From: Closterium sp. NIES-65
Lineage: Eukaryota; Streptophyta; Zygnematophyceae; Desmidiales; Closteriaceae
Assembly: GCA_948144175.1 (NCBI GenBank)
Contig: CANXME010002659.1
Coordinates: 99,769-163,768, forward strand
Direction of reading: 5' to 3'
DNA: 64,000 nt
A program made the position numbers and the translations under genes. Of the stretch, positions 1 to 11,586 are shown piece after piece. The first letter of the stretch is position 1. Every line of letters begins with the position of its first letter. Below the pieces are notes generated by a model. The model did no database searches. It saw only the letters and a program-made list of their open reading frames with translations, and had not been told where the DNA came from.

Positions 1-2515
1 TTCACGTTTTCTGGCTATGCCCCTCTAAGTGTGCGCCTCCTGCAACAGGCCATCCAACCTGGAGGCTGGTGAGTCACCGTACAGTCCTCATTGATTTCAT
101 CATTTCGTATCTCCTCTTGAGTCGACTCAAAAGTCACCCCATCCAACCTGGAGGCTGGTGAGTCACCGTACAGTCCTCATTGATTTCATCATTTCGTATC
201 TCCTCTTGAGTCGACTCAAAAGTCACCCCATCCAACCTGGAGGCTGGTGAGTCACCGTACAGTCCTCATTGATTTCATCATTTCGTATCTCCTCTTGAGT
301 CGACTCAAAAGTCACCCCATCCAACCTGGAGGCTGGTGAGTCACCGTACAGTCCTCATTGATTTCATCATTTCGTATCTCCTCTTGAGTCGACTCAAAAG
401 TCACCCCATCCAACCTGGAGGCTGGTGAGTCACCGTACAGTCCTCATTGATTTCATCATTTCGTATCTCCTCTTGAGTCGACTCAAAAGTCACCCCATCC
501 AACCTGGAGGCTGGTGAGTCACCCCACGGTCCTCATTGATTTCATCATTTCGTATCTCCTCTTGAGTCGACTCAAAAGTCACCCCATCCAACCTGGAGGC
601 TGGTGAGTCACCGTACAGTCCTCGTTGATTTCATCATTTCGTATCTCCTCTTGAGTCGACTCAAAATTCACCCCATCCAACCTGGAGGCTGGTGAGTCAC
701 CGTACAGTCCTCATTGATTTCATCATGTCGTATCTCCTCTTGAGTCGACTCAAAAGTCACCCCATCCAACCTGGAGGCTGGTGAGTCACCGTACAGTCCT
801 CATTGATTTCATCATTTCGTATCTCCTCTTGAGTCGACTCAAAATTCACCCCATCCAACCCCATTGCAGAAACTCACACAGTCCTCATTGACTTTTGATT
901 CTACCGTTTCGTATTTTCTCCTTCATTGATGCTACCATCTTCTCTTTAGTCCCAGATTTGTTTTATCTCTTGCCTCTCGCCCGTAATGGTTTTTTGTGCA
1001 TGCCAGGAGAGCGATGGACGAAGTGACAAAGACTGCCACAGGACCAACTTTTGAGTGGGAGCAGGTAAGCTGGGAGGCACCTCCACCTCAAGAACATGTC
1101 CCTTCCCTAGTACTTTCCACATGATAAACTTCAGCAAGAATGTACCAAGTTAAGTGGTTCGAGAATTGTTCTGAAAAAACATTGAGCATATTTTTTTCTT
1201 GGGATCATGGCTATTGGGTAAAAACTTTTGTGCGTGCATTTCTGGCACAACAAACGTTTGGCACCTGACTAAAGAGGAAAGAGGAAACAAAAGGGGGTAA
1301 GGGGGGGAGGGGGAAAGGGGGAAGCCGTGACGCGACTAGCAATAGTAAGGTACTAGTGACTCAACACACACATTCTACATTAGGACTCATAATTCAAACA
1401 ATGATTAGGATATGTCATTCCATGCAATGGCGAGAAACCAAGTGAAAACCATGAGGTTGCAGTGAGAGTTTCTGCATAAGTGGCTTGCTTTTACTGTTGC
1501 TCTTTTGCCCTCGTATAGTGGTTTTCTCGACATTCCTTCCTCGTCTGCTGCTCCTCCTCTCTCTCACCACCCACCTTCAGTCTCCTGACGGCACCACCCA
1601 TCGGGGCATCACCAACTGGACCCCATTCTCTGAGTCCGTGCCTCGCCTCGTGGCGGCTGTTTTCCTGAGCCTTCTCAACGATACACAATACACGATGCAC
1701 AAGCCTGTCCTTTATTTTCCTCTCTCCCACCACCCACTACCAGTCCCCTGACGGCACCACCCATCGGGACGTCACCAACCGGACCCCGTCCGCCATGCGC
1801 AGAGGGCCATCGGAGTCGGTGCCTCGTCTGGTGGCTGCTGTATTCCTGGGGGGCGTCACCTTCGCTGAGGTTGCTGCTCTGCGCTTCCTCTCCATGCAGG
1901 TGCGTGCATGTGGGGCCGTGAGTTTGTTGAGCTAGCAAGGCCCTTTGAGTCCTAAGGAAGCTCAAGATATGGCTGGGGGCTGTCGGAAGTTGTTCCTGGG
2001 GGGCGTCACCTTCGCTGAGATCGCTGCTCTGCGCTTCCTCTCCATGCAGGTGCGTGCCTGTATGCATGGATGTCTTCGTGCAGGCGTCTTAGCATGTGTG
2101 TGCATTTGCGCACCTTGAGTTCTGAAGATTCCCCAGACACACTCAGCTGGTTGGGCGGCTCTGCTGCTACCTTTAAATAGGCTGATGCTTCTCCGGAGTC
2201 TCTGGAATCAGTCGTTTTTCAATCGAGTAAAATGTTGCTGTGCGAGCGAGGTTCACTCTCTTGTGAATTTTTCCATGTTTTTCTTCGCTGGCGCTCTCTC
2301 CCTACAGGTGGAGGTTGGAGGAATGAGATAAATGTGTGTAATACAACTAGGTTCCCACTCCCATGCTCTATACTTGCCTGATCTTCACCTCTCCCTCTTG
2401 CGTGTACGCTGTTTCCGGTGCTGAGCAGGATTCGGCAATCACGTCGTTCCTCATCATCACAACCAACATCGTCTCTGGCAACTCCCTCTTACAGCCGTTG
2501 ATTGAGACCGTCTGA
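1..2515 (+). CDS. VPS33: VPS33 vacuolar protein sorting subunit, C-terminal part (gene enters from left)
   Basis: Spliced exons 1-68, 1007-1064, 1744-1899 and 2429-2515 join in one frame (123 codons including TGA at 2513-2515), all with GT-AG borders. Recognisable VPS33 C-terminal blocks, in order: SGYAPLSVRLLQQAIQPGGW, then a short GPTFEWEQ block, then VFLGGVTFAEVAALRFLSMQ, and finally a TTNIVSGNSL block matching the terminal 'TTKIVNG' strand of plant and animal VPS33. The protein is the Sec1/Munc18-family SNARE-binding subunit of HOPS/CORVET, acting on endosome and vacuole membranes; that role is family knowledge. Everything before residue 'FTFSGYA' lies outside the window. Oddities: the first intron begins with a nine-fold array that repeats the exon end plus its 5' splice site, and the VFLGGVTFAE exon exists in three versions (1581-1677, 1744-1899, 1993-2049). 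Only the middle one has both a good acceptor and the complete reading frame. Confidence 0.85.
51..851 (+). repeat. Nine 89-bp tandem units duplicating a VPS33 exon end and its splice donor
   Basis: Units start at 51, 140, 229, 318, 407, 496, 585, 674 and 763; a truncated tenth starts at 852. Each unit begins with the last 18 coding bases of the VPS33 exon, continues through the donor (GGTGAGTCACCGTACAG) and ends with the palindrome TTGAGTCGACTCAA (first at 117-130, then every 89 bases) followed by AAGTCACCCC. Units differ by only a few substitutions, for instance at 522-530, 622 and 727, so amplification is recent. Every unit carries a plausible 5' splice site in the same reading context as the real one. 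Confidence 0.95.
1581..1677 (+). repeat. Degenerate upstream copy of VPS33 exon 3
   Basis: After an acceptor-like CAG the sequence encodes SPDGTTHRGITNWTPFSESV and then PRLVAAVFL, paralleling the start of the true exon at 1744. It lacks about seven codons (SAMRRGP) and stops matching before GGVTFAE. It may be a dead exon or a rarely used alternative exon. Confidence 0.75.
1993..2049 (+). repeat. Downstream copy of the 3' half of VPS33 exon 3 with donor site
   Basis: The TTCCTGGGGGGCGTCACC...TCCATGCAG block repeats 1843-1899 at an offset of 150 bases, with one residue change (V to I), and keeps the following GTGCGTGC donor. No strong acceptor precedes it. Confidence 0.8.
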
Positions 2516-2944
2516 TCTGACAATTCTACAGAACATGATGGTAGGGAGTCTACTGAGCTTTAGTGTACGAAAATGGTGGTAATCTGGAAGTGGCCATCAG
2601 TCTGATGAGATACATGCATGTGAAGCAGCATTGCCGAGTGTTTTACGTTTGCCATCGATTATTTCTCCACAAAAACCGTTGCTTTATAATAGCTCGTGCA
2701 TCCATAAATGGCACCAAGGTGTCGCCCGGATAGAAGACCGTGTTGCATTGAACACACTGTTGTCTTCTATGGGTGCATATTCTAATAAGGCGGGGACTTC
2801 TTTGTAAAGAACATAATGGATTATACATGGGGGCGTACAGATGTGGTGGTGACGGCCGCGCGTGCACCATGGCTAAAGCAGTAGCCCGAGGAGTAGCTGA
2901 GAGTTTCGATGTCGTGCACCAACAATGCGTCATTGTGTCCCGTG
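2516..2944. other. VPS33 3' flank, nothing recognised
   Basis: This is likely 3' UTR and intergenic sequence after the VPS33 stop. Short open frames occur on both strands, but none resembles a family I know and none has supporting splice structure. Confidence 0.4.
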
Positions 2945-3659
2945 GGTGGAACTGACTGTCGTCCTCCTAGCACAAACCCCATGCCGGTTGTACTATCCAG
3001 ATACTACAATACCCTCTCAGCAGTCGAACAGTGCTCTCTCCCAGTTGCAACAAAGAGAGCAAGGGATGTTGAGAGAATATGCGAAAACTGGTCGAGTGCG
3101 GGTCATTAGGTACATCAGGCACCCTTGCCTCTAGATAGGATTTGAGGCACCCCATCAGCTCTGTGGACAGACCACTCGGCTCAACAGGCTTGTCCGGGAC
3201 AGGGGCCGATAACATATCGCCAACAAGTAGAGGAGTGGGCTGTGCAGAGGAAAAAGGCCGGAGAACTATACCGTAGGATATGCTGCACCACTTGTGACTG
3301 AGTGAGAGAGATGGTGCGAGTGTAAAAAGAGACAAACTCGTCAAAGGTGACCTCACACAAGCTAAAAAAAACTGGTGAGAGGAAGGGTGGTAGCAAGTCA
3401 ACCCTCGGCGCAAAGCGTTGACGCATGACTAGGTGACCTCCATCCAGAGGATGGTTAGCGGAACCTGCGGGCATGAGACTGTTAACCGGAATTGAGTGTT
3501 GGCCCCGCCCTCGCTTGGGCAACGCCGACGAATTGGTCGGTTGTACGGGAGTAGCAGCCGACCGTTCACAGTGGGAGAGCTGCTCGACAGGCATCGTCGA
3601 GCTGCAAGGGACCGCTGTGGTGCTGCCGTCCACCAAGGAGCTCGACAGCTGCAACTGAC

Positions 3660-4060
3660 TGGTCTGGGCGATGGATGGGACGTCGACCAGGAGGGGCAGT
3701 TCGACCGGGAGGCCTCCGTCGACCTGCAGCTCGACCGGGGGGTCCCCGTCGACCTGCAGCTTGACCGGGAGCATTCTTTCGACCTGCAGTTCGACCGAGA
3801 GGTCGACGGAGCAGTCCGTCAACCTGACAAGTGAGCAGCGGTCGACGAGGGGAGCTCGGCGACAACTGCTAACGATTCTGGTCGACAGAAGGGGTCCGTC
3901 GACCAGAGGGTAGCTTGACGGGAGTTGTGGTCGACCAGAGGCACCTGGTGGTCGACCAGAGGGACTTGGTGGTCGACCAGAAGCAGTGGTGGTCGACCGG
4001 AAGCACCTGGTGGTCGACCGGGTCGACTGGGTAACTTGCTCGACGAGTTCTGCGGAGGCA
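3660..4060. repeat. GTCGACC-rich low-complexity linker in relic Z
   Basis: Many spaced copies of GTCGACC(A/G)G with 12-30 bp periodicity, for example 3927-4025 where 'GGTCGACCAGAGG' variants recur. It occupies the place between integrase and reverse transcriptase where related elements carry GGAEP-type repeats, so it is probably a diverged version of that linker. Confidence 0.6.
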
Positions 4061-4650
4061 CGCGAACGTCGTCAAGGTCGCAATGGCGCAGGCAACTTCG
4101 GGCTGGTATCGCGAAGTCGATGTGGCTCGTCAGGCGCAAACAACAGCCGACGGATGCCCAACGAGGCAAGTCAGGCCAATCGTCTGCGCGCACCTGCGAG
4201 TGTGCGCACTGCTGTGTTCTACGGGGCAATGCTAGACAGCCGCTCAGCTGCAGCGTTGGCACGCCGTCGACCTGCTCTGTTGGCAGGTCGCCCTTCTCAG
4301 TGCTGGCGCGGCTCCTCTACGCAACGCTGGCAGGTGGTCGACCGAGCTGTGCTGGCGGTCAACCAGGCTAGCTGCAGGGTTGCTAGGTGCCTGATGTAGT
4401 CGTTGTTGCCATCTCTTGTTCTATGATTCTGTAATTTCGACTTGGCCTAGTGGAAACTCTTACCGATTACTCCCGTGAATGCGCAAGCACTAAGGAATTA
4501 AGCAAAGCTGCGATCACCTCTAGTAGTTGGTGCCAACCCCGTAGTCTAGCTCACTACCATTGTAGAGTGACTCTCCGCAGAGACATGGGGGCACATGTTA
4601 AGCTAGTGCGCGGTGTACCAGAATGCAAAGGCCCGAAGAGAGGAGGGGAA

Positions 4651-4681
<31 letters not shown>
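4651..4681 (+). repeat. Poly-G run of 31
   Basis: An uninterrupted run of G at the Z integrase/linker junction. The length should be treated as uncertain because homopolymers are error-prone. Confidence 0.9.
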
Positions 4682-4682
<1 letters not shown>

Positions 4683-6069
4683 GACTGGCATGAATCATGG
4701 GGGTATGGGTGATCTACATGATTAAGCAAATGCAACACTCAGCGACCTTATTCTGCTGCGGCGAGTCCGGATGCGAGAACGACTGGCGGGTTCCCTACGC
4801 GCCACAAAATTGCTCAATCTGACAGGGGGTGAACCCGCCATCTTGGTCAGAGCGCAGAGGAAGCAGATGCTGGAGCGCTGGGTGCGGATGGCCACTAGCG
4901 ACGGGAGGAGACGTCGGCCTTCCGATGTAAGGGAAACACCATGTCGTAGTGGGAAAAGTCATCCACAACCACTAAAAAGTAGTGCTTCTTACACTGTCCA
5001 TCGAAAGGGGCAAGGCCCTAGAGGTCCATTTGTAGGGCCTGACATGGGGCAGCGACAAGAGACAACGAGGAGTGAGGGACAACGTGCTGCCGACCCTCAA
5101 TGCAAGGAATGCACGGAGATGCAGACGAGGGAGGGGTGGGGAAAGCGGATTTGATAGACCTAAAACAAGACTCTTAAAAACCATATAACGGAGACGCGGG
5201 AAGGAGGGGTGACCTAAGCGGTGAAGCCACAAAAGCGACGAGTGAGTGAGTGACCGAGACGAGGACGCCACAGCTACCTGACCATACACAAGTAACCTGA
5301 GGAGACCTAGTGCGCTGCATGAACATGCCTGATGCTGGCACCCGAGGGAACGTAGCAAGAGATGCTCCAGTGGTACATTTTTTACAGGTCGATGAACGCT
5401 CATGTCCAGGAAACGTGGTGGTCACACCAAGGTCCTAAAGACAACTGACACTCACCAAGTTTCTGGAGAACGAGTGGATGAGCGGACATGTGAGGGAGCC
5501 AAAGGGGTTTGCCGGACACGGGAGAGTAGTAGTGCTGCAAGCAACGACTTGCCCGGAAGAGAGGCCAGCTAACGCGACTGGGACTGGTACAGGAAGAGGC
5601 ATGGGGTCGGTGCGGTCACGGAAGAAGCAACGAGACTTGCCTAAGTCAATCGTGAAGGAGAGGAACTTATCAGCTGTGGCCGCACATGTGCAAGCAACAT
5701 CAGATGATCCTAAACAAGAAACATCTAGAGATCCTAGTCTTGGCAAACACAAATAACAAGACCTAGCAACACTAAAGTCAACGGCATACTTGACAGGTCC
5801 AGAAAACAAAGCAGCATAAATAGTAGTCATTTTCATACAAAACGCAGGCAAGACACGCTGAAGAAGCGCCAGCCAATCCTGGAGCTCCACAGCAAGGCCG
5901 TGCGCTGGCGGTAGAGGTCGGAGAGGTGGCTGAAGCAGCGCGCAGCTAAATGATCAAGACATGCGCATAGCTGACCGGCGTAAGGACCAGTTTGAATCAC
6001 ATGCTAGCAGGGCCCACGGTTGCAACCATTGCTCCTGTAGTCGATCGAGCCCCATTGCTGCTGGTGAAC

Positions 6070-6199
6070 TGTCAAACTTATATGCTATAGTTTGTGTAGG
6101 CTGTAGTGGGGTAGCTCATATGGGGTACAACACTTTAGGGTTTCCTACTTGTACTCCTCATGCTGCTCAATGCAATCATTCCTCGTTCTTATTTTGACA
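6070..6199 (+). repeat. 5' LTR of element A
   Basis: Starts TGTCAAACTTATATGC and ends ATTTTGACA, the expected TG...CA borders. At 130 bp it is short for copia but typical of this local family (118-132 bp). Confidence 0.92.
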
Positions 6200-6213
6200 T
6201 GGTATTAGAGCAG
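6200..6213 (+). other. Primer-binding site of element A
   Basis: TGGTATTAGAGCAG directly follows the LTR. It differs by one base from TGGTATCAGAGC, the complement of the 3' end of initiator tRNA-Met. Confidence 0.85.
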
Positions 6214-6239
6214 AATCGTTCCTAGGGCCCACCGAACGT

Positions 6240-7430
6240 TCCGCCCTGCCCTACAGCAGCGCTGCCCTTGCAACCTACATGCTGCCCCTGCAGCCGTGCC
6301 TGCCCCTACAGCCCGTGGCCGCTGCCTCTGCAGCCGTGCCTGCCTCTGCAGCCCGTGGGTGCTGCCCCTGCAGCCGTGCCTACCTCTGCAGCCCGTGGGA
6401 GCTGCCTCTGCAGCTCGTGGGAAATGCCTCTGCAGCCCGTGGGGCCTGCCCTAACTCCTGCTCGTCGCGACGCCCTCTGGGCGCCATCCCTGCTCATCGC
6501 GGCGCCCCCGGGGCGTTGCCCCTGCTCGTCGCGGCGCCCGCTGGGCGCCGTTCCTGCTCGTCGCGGCGCCCCCCCTCGGCGTCGCCCCTGCTCGTCGCGA
6601 CGCCCCCTGGGTGTCGCCCCTGCTCGTCGCGGCGCCCCTGAGGCGTTGCCCCTGCTCTTCGCGACGCACCTGAGGCGTCGTCCCTGCTCGTCGCGACGCC
6701 CGCTGGGTGTCGCCCCTGCTCGTCGCGGCGCCCCTAAGGCGTCGCCCCTGCTCGTCGCGACGCACCTGAGCGTCGCCCCTGCTCGTCGCGACGCCCCCTG
6801 GGTGTCGCCCCTGCCCGTCGCGGCGCCCTTGAGGCGTCAACCCTGCTCGTCGCGACGTCCCCTGGGCGTCGCCCCTGCTCGGCGCGGCGCCCCTGAGGCG
6901 TCGCCCCTGCTCGTTGCGGCGCCACCTGGGCGCCGTCCCTGCTCGTCGTGGCGCCCCCTGGGCGCCGTCCCTGCTCGTCGCGGCGGCCCCGGGGCGTCGC
7001 CCCTGCTCGTCGCGGCGCCTCCCTCTGCAGCAGCTGCCTCAGAGCCCCGCCCTGCAGCAACTGCCGCAGAGCTCCCTGCCGCCGTCGCAGCCTCGCCCTA
7101 CAGCAGCTGCCGCGGAGCCGCTTGCAGCCGTCGCGGCCCCGCCCTGCTGCAGCTGCCACGGAGCCGACTGCCGCTGTCGCGGCCCCGCCCTGCAGCTGTC
7201 CCGGCCCCGCCGTCGCCGCCGTCGTGTGCCTACCCTGCTCGCCCGGCGAGCGACTGCCTTTCCCGCCACTGGTGAGCACTTGCCTTACTAGCGCGCTGCC
7301 GCGCTGGCCTGCCTGCCCGTCGCGCCTGTCGCCGCCCAGCTGAGCTGAGCCGCCCAGCCGAGCCGTGTCGTACTGCCGGGCTGTGCAGCCCTACTGCTAC
7401 TGCTACTACTGTTACTACTGCTCCTGGCGG
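6240..7430 (+). repeat. GC-rich minisatellite leader of element A
   Basis: From about 6240 a CTGC-rich block leads into 6460-7030, an imperfect tandem array built on CTGCTCGTCGCGGCGCCCC. Open frames here are composition artefacts with Ala/Pro/Arg repeats in every frame. The corresponding positions of B (11800-12740), C (14340-15030) and D (29200-30110) are also GC-rich repeats, but of different units. Confidence 0.8.
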
Positions 7431-8337
7431 TGGCCAGATGCAGCTCCAGCGACGTCCGCGAGAGTCCCTCACGCCCCAGCAGCTTCGTGAGTGGTACGCT
7501 AGTTGGGGTTGTAGGGGTGGCCGCGCTGCTACTGCTGCTACTGCTGCTACTGTTGCTACTGCTGCTACTACGGCTACTACTGTTACTGCTGCTCCTGGCG
7601 GTGGCCAGATGCACCTCCAGCGACGTCAGCGTGAGTCCCTCACGCCCCAGCAGCTTTGTGAGTGGTACGCTAGTTGGGGTTGTAGGGGTGGCTGCGCTAC
7701 TACTACTGCTACTACTATTACTGCTTCTACTATGGCTACTACTACTACTGCTGCTCCTGGCGGTGGCCAGATGCAGCTCCACCAACGTCCGAGTGAGTCC
7801 CTCACGCCCCAGCAGCTTTGTAAGTGGTACGCTAAGAGTAGAGGGTCACGGAGTACTGCTCGCTGCCCGTACGTCATTCGCACTGGTGCTCGGGCTGGTC
7901 AGCCGTGCAGGACGGTTGGTCACACACAGTCTCGCTGCTTCGCCAGTCTGAGCGACGCCTCGCGTACAGAGTTTGGCGACAACGCTGAGCTTCCCTCCTG
8001 GCTAGAGCTGCTTAGGCACAGGGTAGATATCTTTGCTCTTGACTATGATACTATCCTCACTGCCATGTATGCATTGCCTACTAGTGGTGCGGGTGCCTGT
8101 TACCTGTGTGTGCCGCCTGACCCGAGTATAGAGTCTGCTGCTCTGGGTTCTGGTGCGGCTGCTGCTCTAGGTGCTAGTGAGTCTGCTGCTCTAGGTGCTA
8201 GTGAGTCTGCTGCTCTAGGTGCTAATGAGTGTGCTGCTTCAGGTGCTGGTGAGTCTGCTCTCTCAGGTTCCGCGTCGGCTCAGGTCTTGCACACTTTCAC
8301 CCTTGACTCGGGTGCTTCCCGCTCCTTCTTTGCGACT
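7419..8337 (+). pseudogene. Element A gag 3' part and protease
   Basis: The frame contains three tandem copies of an ESLTPQQLREWYASWGCRGG-like unit separated by Ala/Thr-rich (GCT/ACT)n stretches; sister elements have a single copy (PQQLREWY). An unusual gag zinc knuckle follows, C-x13-C-x4-H-x4-C (from CPYVIRTG to SRCF). Then come a Ser/Ala/Gly spacer and the aspartic protease motif TLDSGASRSFF at about 8305-8337. The frame shifts immediately after the protease motif: the next block continues in another frame from 8367, so a short segment is lost. Confidence 0.8.
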
Positions 8338-8366
8338 GCACCACACTCACGCCGCTCAGTCGGCCA

Positions 8367-9480
8367 GTGGCAGTCTCCCTGGCTGACCTTTCTGGGGGTC
8401 CTGTCCTTGCACACTCCTCCATGGTTCTGCCGTGTCCAGCGATCTTGTCTGGCTCACTGTCAGGTCTCCACCTCCCCTCGTTCTCCACGAACTTGGTGAG
8501 TGGAGCTGACCTTCAGGACGTGTGGGTTGACCAGTTCACTCCTGGAGGTCAGCGGGTGACCCACTGTACGTGTACTCGGACGGGCCGACACCTGGCCACG
8601 TTTACCTATCAGCCTGGGTCGAGCGTGTACACCCTGACTACCGTGTCTCCTCCGGTTGCTGAGTCTAGTCAGGTAGCTGCGTCTGGTCAGGTGTTTGCTG
8701 CAGCGTCCCGGTCTGGTCCTGAGTCTGCCCCCTGCTTGTGTCGCCTCCTGTCTCACCAGACTCTCCTCTGGCACCACCGCCTTGGTCACCCCTCCCTGCC
8801 TCGTCTCCGAGGCATGGCCTTCCGTGTCCTTGTCACTGGTCTTCCCCGGTCTCTCCCTCCCCTCCCCCCGGGGCCTGCCCCTACCTGTGTTCCTTGCGTC
8901 GAGGGGCGGCAGCACGCCGCTCCTCACTCCTCCGAGTTCCCTCCGACGGAGGCTCCGCTGCAAACTCTTCACATGGACGTGTGGGGCCCAGCCCGCGTCC
9001 GTGGACAGGGTCACGAGCGTTACTTTCTGCTTGTAGTTGACGACTACTCGCGTTACACCACAGTCTTTCCCTTGCGTTGCAAGGGTGAGGTCCCTGAGGT
9101 GCTGATCGCCTGGATCCGCGCTGCCCGTCGTCAGCTTAGCGAGAGTTTCGGCTCGGACCTTCCTGTTCTACGTCTGCACTCCGACAGAGGTGGAGAGTTT
9201 TCCTCCGACCTTCTGCGAGCCTTCTATCATGCGGAGGGCATCCGCGAGACATTCACGCTTCTGGCCTCTCCTCAGCAAAATGGGATTGTTGAGCATGGTC
9301 ATGGACGTCGCTCGTACGTCCATGATCCATGCGGCTGCTCCCCATTTTCCGTGGCCGTTCGCGGTTCAGTACGCGGCGCATCAGCTCAACCTCCAGCCCT
9401 GGGTCTCCGTGCCGAAGACCACCCCCACTCTGTGGTGGACGGGAAAGGTTGGCGATGCGTCTGCGTTTCGTGTCTGGTGA
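8367..9480 (+). pseudogene. Element A GAG-pre-integrase and integrase
   Basis: Encodes MAVSLADLSGGPVLAHSS onward, then an HHCC zinc-binding region (WHHRLGHPS and CVPCVEGRQ), then the integrase core: first Asp in HMDVWGPARV, second Asp in LHSDRGGEF, Glu in QQNGIVEH. The conserved RRIGM segment after the Glu is deleted or shifted (about 9285-9310), so the integrase is broken there. The following frame carries PYAPGWQFYHPTSRRVLSSQ-type linker sequence, ending around 9770. Confidence 0.85.
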
Positions 9481-9779
9481 TCTCGAGCTTTCGTCCGCGA
9501 CTTGTCTGCGGACAAGCTGTCCTCCTGTGCTATTCCTTGCGGCTTCCTTGGCTTCCCCCCTTATGCGCCTGGGTGGCAGTTTTACCACCCCACCTCGCGC
9601 CGTGTTCTGTCCTCTCAGGACGTCACGTTTGACGAGTCGGTCCCCTACTACCGTCTCTTCTCCTACCGCACTGCCCCCCTCCCTCCCCCGCCGCTCTTCC
9701 TCGCGCCAGGTCCTCCCCCGGTAGACCCCCTCCCTCCTCAAGGTCCTGCTCCCTCAAGTGTGTCCTAGGTAGACGCAGT

Positions 9780-10530
9780 CGAGCCTGTCGAGGTAGCTGT
9801 CGACTCTGGTGTTGCTAGGGGTGCAGAGCCTGCGGGTGCCGGGTCTGGGGGTGCTGAGCGTGAGCATGTGGAGCCTGGGGGTGCTGAGTCTTGGGGTGCT
9901 GAGACTGGGGGTGCGGAGCCTGGGGGTGCTGTGTCTGGGGGTGCGGAGCCTGAGGGTGCTGAGCCTGGGGGTGCGGATTTTGAGGGTGCTGAGCCTGCGC
10001 GTGTGGAGTCTGGGGGCGTTTTGCCTGGCGGTCCTTCGGGTGCTTCGTCCCGTCGAAAGCCGATCTCTCCTTAGCAGCTGCGCGAGTGGTTTGCTCGGCG
10101 TTAGAGCCGTGCTACTAAAGCTGGTGGTGCTACGTGCACTGGAGGTCCTCCTGCTGCTAGAGCTGCTGGGGGTGCTCGTACTGGAGGTACGGGAGCTGCT
10201 GGGTCTGGTGGTGCCGCTGCTGCTGAAGCTGCTCGTGGTCCTGCTAGTGCTGGAGCTGCTGGAGGTGCTGCTGGCGCTGCTGGTGGCCCTGCTGGAGTTG
10301 GAGCTACCGCTGGTGCTGCAGCTGCTGGAGGTGTTGCTGGAGCTGCGGGTGGTGCTACTGGAGCTGCTGGAGCTGCTGGTGGTGCTGCTGGAGTTGGAGC
10401 TGGCGTTGGGGGTGCTGGTGCTGTTCCTGCTGGTTCTGGGGGTGCTGGGCGGCCGCGGCCGTACTTCGTTCCGCTCCTTGAGCAGGTTCTTGGTCTCCCG
10501 CCTTCTACTAGTCCTGCTCCTTCCTTAGAG
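9780..10530 (+). repeat. Element A linker with GGAEP-type repeats
   Basis: Tandem 15-bp repeats (GGTGCTGAGCCTGGG variants) encode repeated Gly-Gly-Ala-Glu-Pro between integrase and reverse transcriptase. A second half is rich in GCTGCTGG(A/T). The same kind of linker, with different copy number, is present in C (18230-18820), D (25430-26020) and E (31050-31560). Confidence 0.8.
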
Positions 10531-10728
10531 TGTCCACAGCCTGTCCAGCCCGTATCACAGTTACAGCCGGCCTCCCCACTACCTGCTCCTTCTCCGTACA
10601 CCGGTCCGACTGGAGGTCTTGCTGAGCGTCATGAGCCTGCGACTCGTCATGCGTCGCCTGTTTGTGCTGCTTGCACTAGTCGTCGTGGTTCGCGTCAACG
10701 TCCTCCTCCTGTCCCTGGCACGCACCGG

Positions 10729-11586
10729 ATGACGCTGCGTCCTTCCACTGCTCCGCAGCGTGTCCCTCTGATGTCTCCTCTTGAGTCCTCTCTTCCTGCC
10801 CTTGCTGACCCGAAGTCTAACTCCCTTCGTGCTGCTCATCCTACTGTCATGCGTCTCCTTGCCAGTGTTGTCACTGACCCTTCTTTTGAGTCTGCTGCTG
10901 CGTCTGCTCTTGTTGCTGAGCTTGTCGACTTTGCTACTCGTTGTCGTCTAGACTACGCTGCTAGACTTGTTGCTGAATCTGAGACTGTCTGTCCTCCGTC
11001 CGTCGGGGGTGAGTGTGCTCTTGGCACGGACACCCTTGAGGACAAGCAGGAGGAGTTCCAGTGTTTGGCTGCTGCTTCACCTCATCTCGTGTCCATGCTG
11101 CTTACCCCTGAGGGAGACCCGGATGCATTAGACATCCCGACTCCGCGCTCTTACGCAGAGGCGGTTGAGGATCCCTACTCCTCTCAGTGGCAGGCAGCTA
11201 TGGACGCAGAGATGGCTTCCTGGAAGTCCACAGGCACCTACATCGACAAGGTTTCCCCACCTGGGGCGAACATTGTCGATGGCATATGGATCTTCAGGGT
11301 GAAGCGGCCGCCGGGTTCTCCGCCTGTCTTCAAGGCGCGTTACGTGGCTCGTGGCTTCAGTCAGCGGCAGGGAGTTGACTACTTTCATACCTTCTCTCCC
11401 ACCCCGAAGATGACCACTCTTTGGGTACTACTTCACGTCGCTGCTCAGCATGACTACGAGCTTCACTCTCTTGACTTGCACGAGGAGATTTGGCTACGTC
11501 GCCCACCTGGCTTCACTGGGTCGTTTCCTCCTGGTACCCAGTGGAGCCTCCAGCGGCCAGTCTACGGCCTCCGCCAGGCACCTCGT
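10729..11586 (+). pseudogene. Element A reverse transcriptase, N-terminal half
   Basis: An open frame through the copia RT entry region: QWQAAMDAEMASWKSTGTY, then IWIFRVKRPPGSPPVFKARY, VARGFSQRQGVDYFHTFSP, and finally PVYGLRQAPR. Here the frame is cut by insertion of element B. A short internal deletion removes the 'STAFLQGSL' segment before HEEIWLRRPPGF. The RT continues at 21385. Confidence 0.9.

Larger units (their letters stand above)
2945..6069 (-). mobile_element. Element Z: old degraded Ty1/copia relic, main fragment
   Basis: Read on the minus strand from 6069 downward, Z shows: a gag zinc-knuckle region (about 6030-5900, HVIQTGPYAGQLC then C-x4-H-x4-C); a decayed protease around 5700-5600 (TIDLGKSRCFFRDRT, where the family has TLDSGASRSFFRDRT); a GAG-pre-integrase block around 5300-5150; integrase remnants around 4990-4740; the DVTFDE-type linker at about 3360-3340; then reverse transcriptase and RNase H remnants to about 2945. 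Frames are broken throughout, so it is inactive. Element A splits it at 6069/30375: the Gly/Gln-rich gag sequence at 30375-30600 continues directly into this fragment, and the duplicated bases TGAAC mark the break. No LTR is visible at the left end. Confidence 0.75.

Noticed and set aside
51-851. CRISPR-like array of regular repeats
   Set aside because: There are no variable spacers; whole units are tandemly repeated and begin in a eukaryotic exon.
946-1137. Minus-strand open frame near the left end
   Set aside because: Lies over VPS33 exon 2 on the other strand and resembles no family.
2643-2933. A 96-codon minus-strand frame as a gene or as the RNase H of relic Z
   Set aside because: No RNase H motif such as EAE or DN is visible and no family is recognised; reading frame alone is weak evidence.
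6268-7275. A 335-codon Arg/Pro/Ala-rich protein in the leader of element A
   Set aside because: All frames are open across a GC-rich minisatellite and there is no similarity to gag; the real gag region begins downstream.
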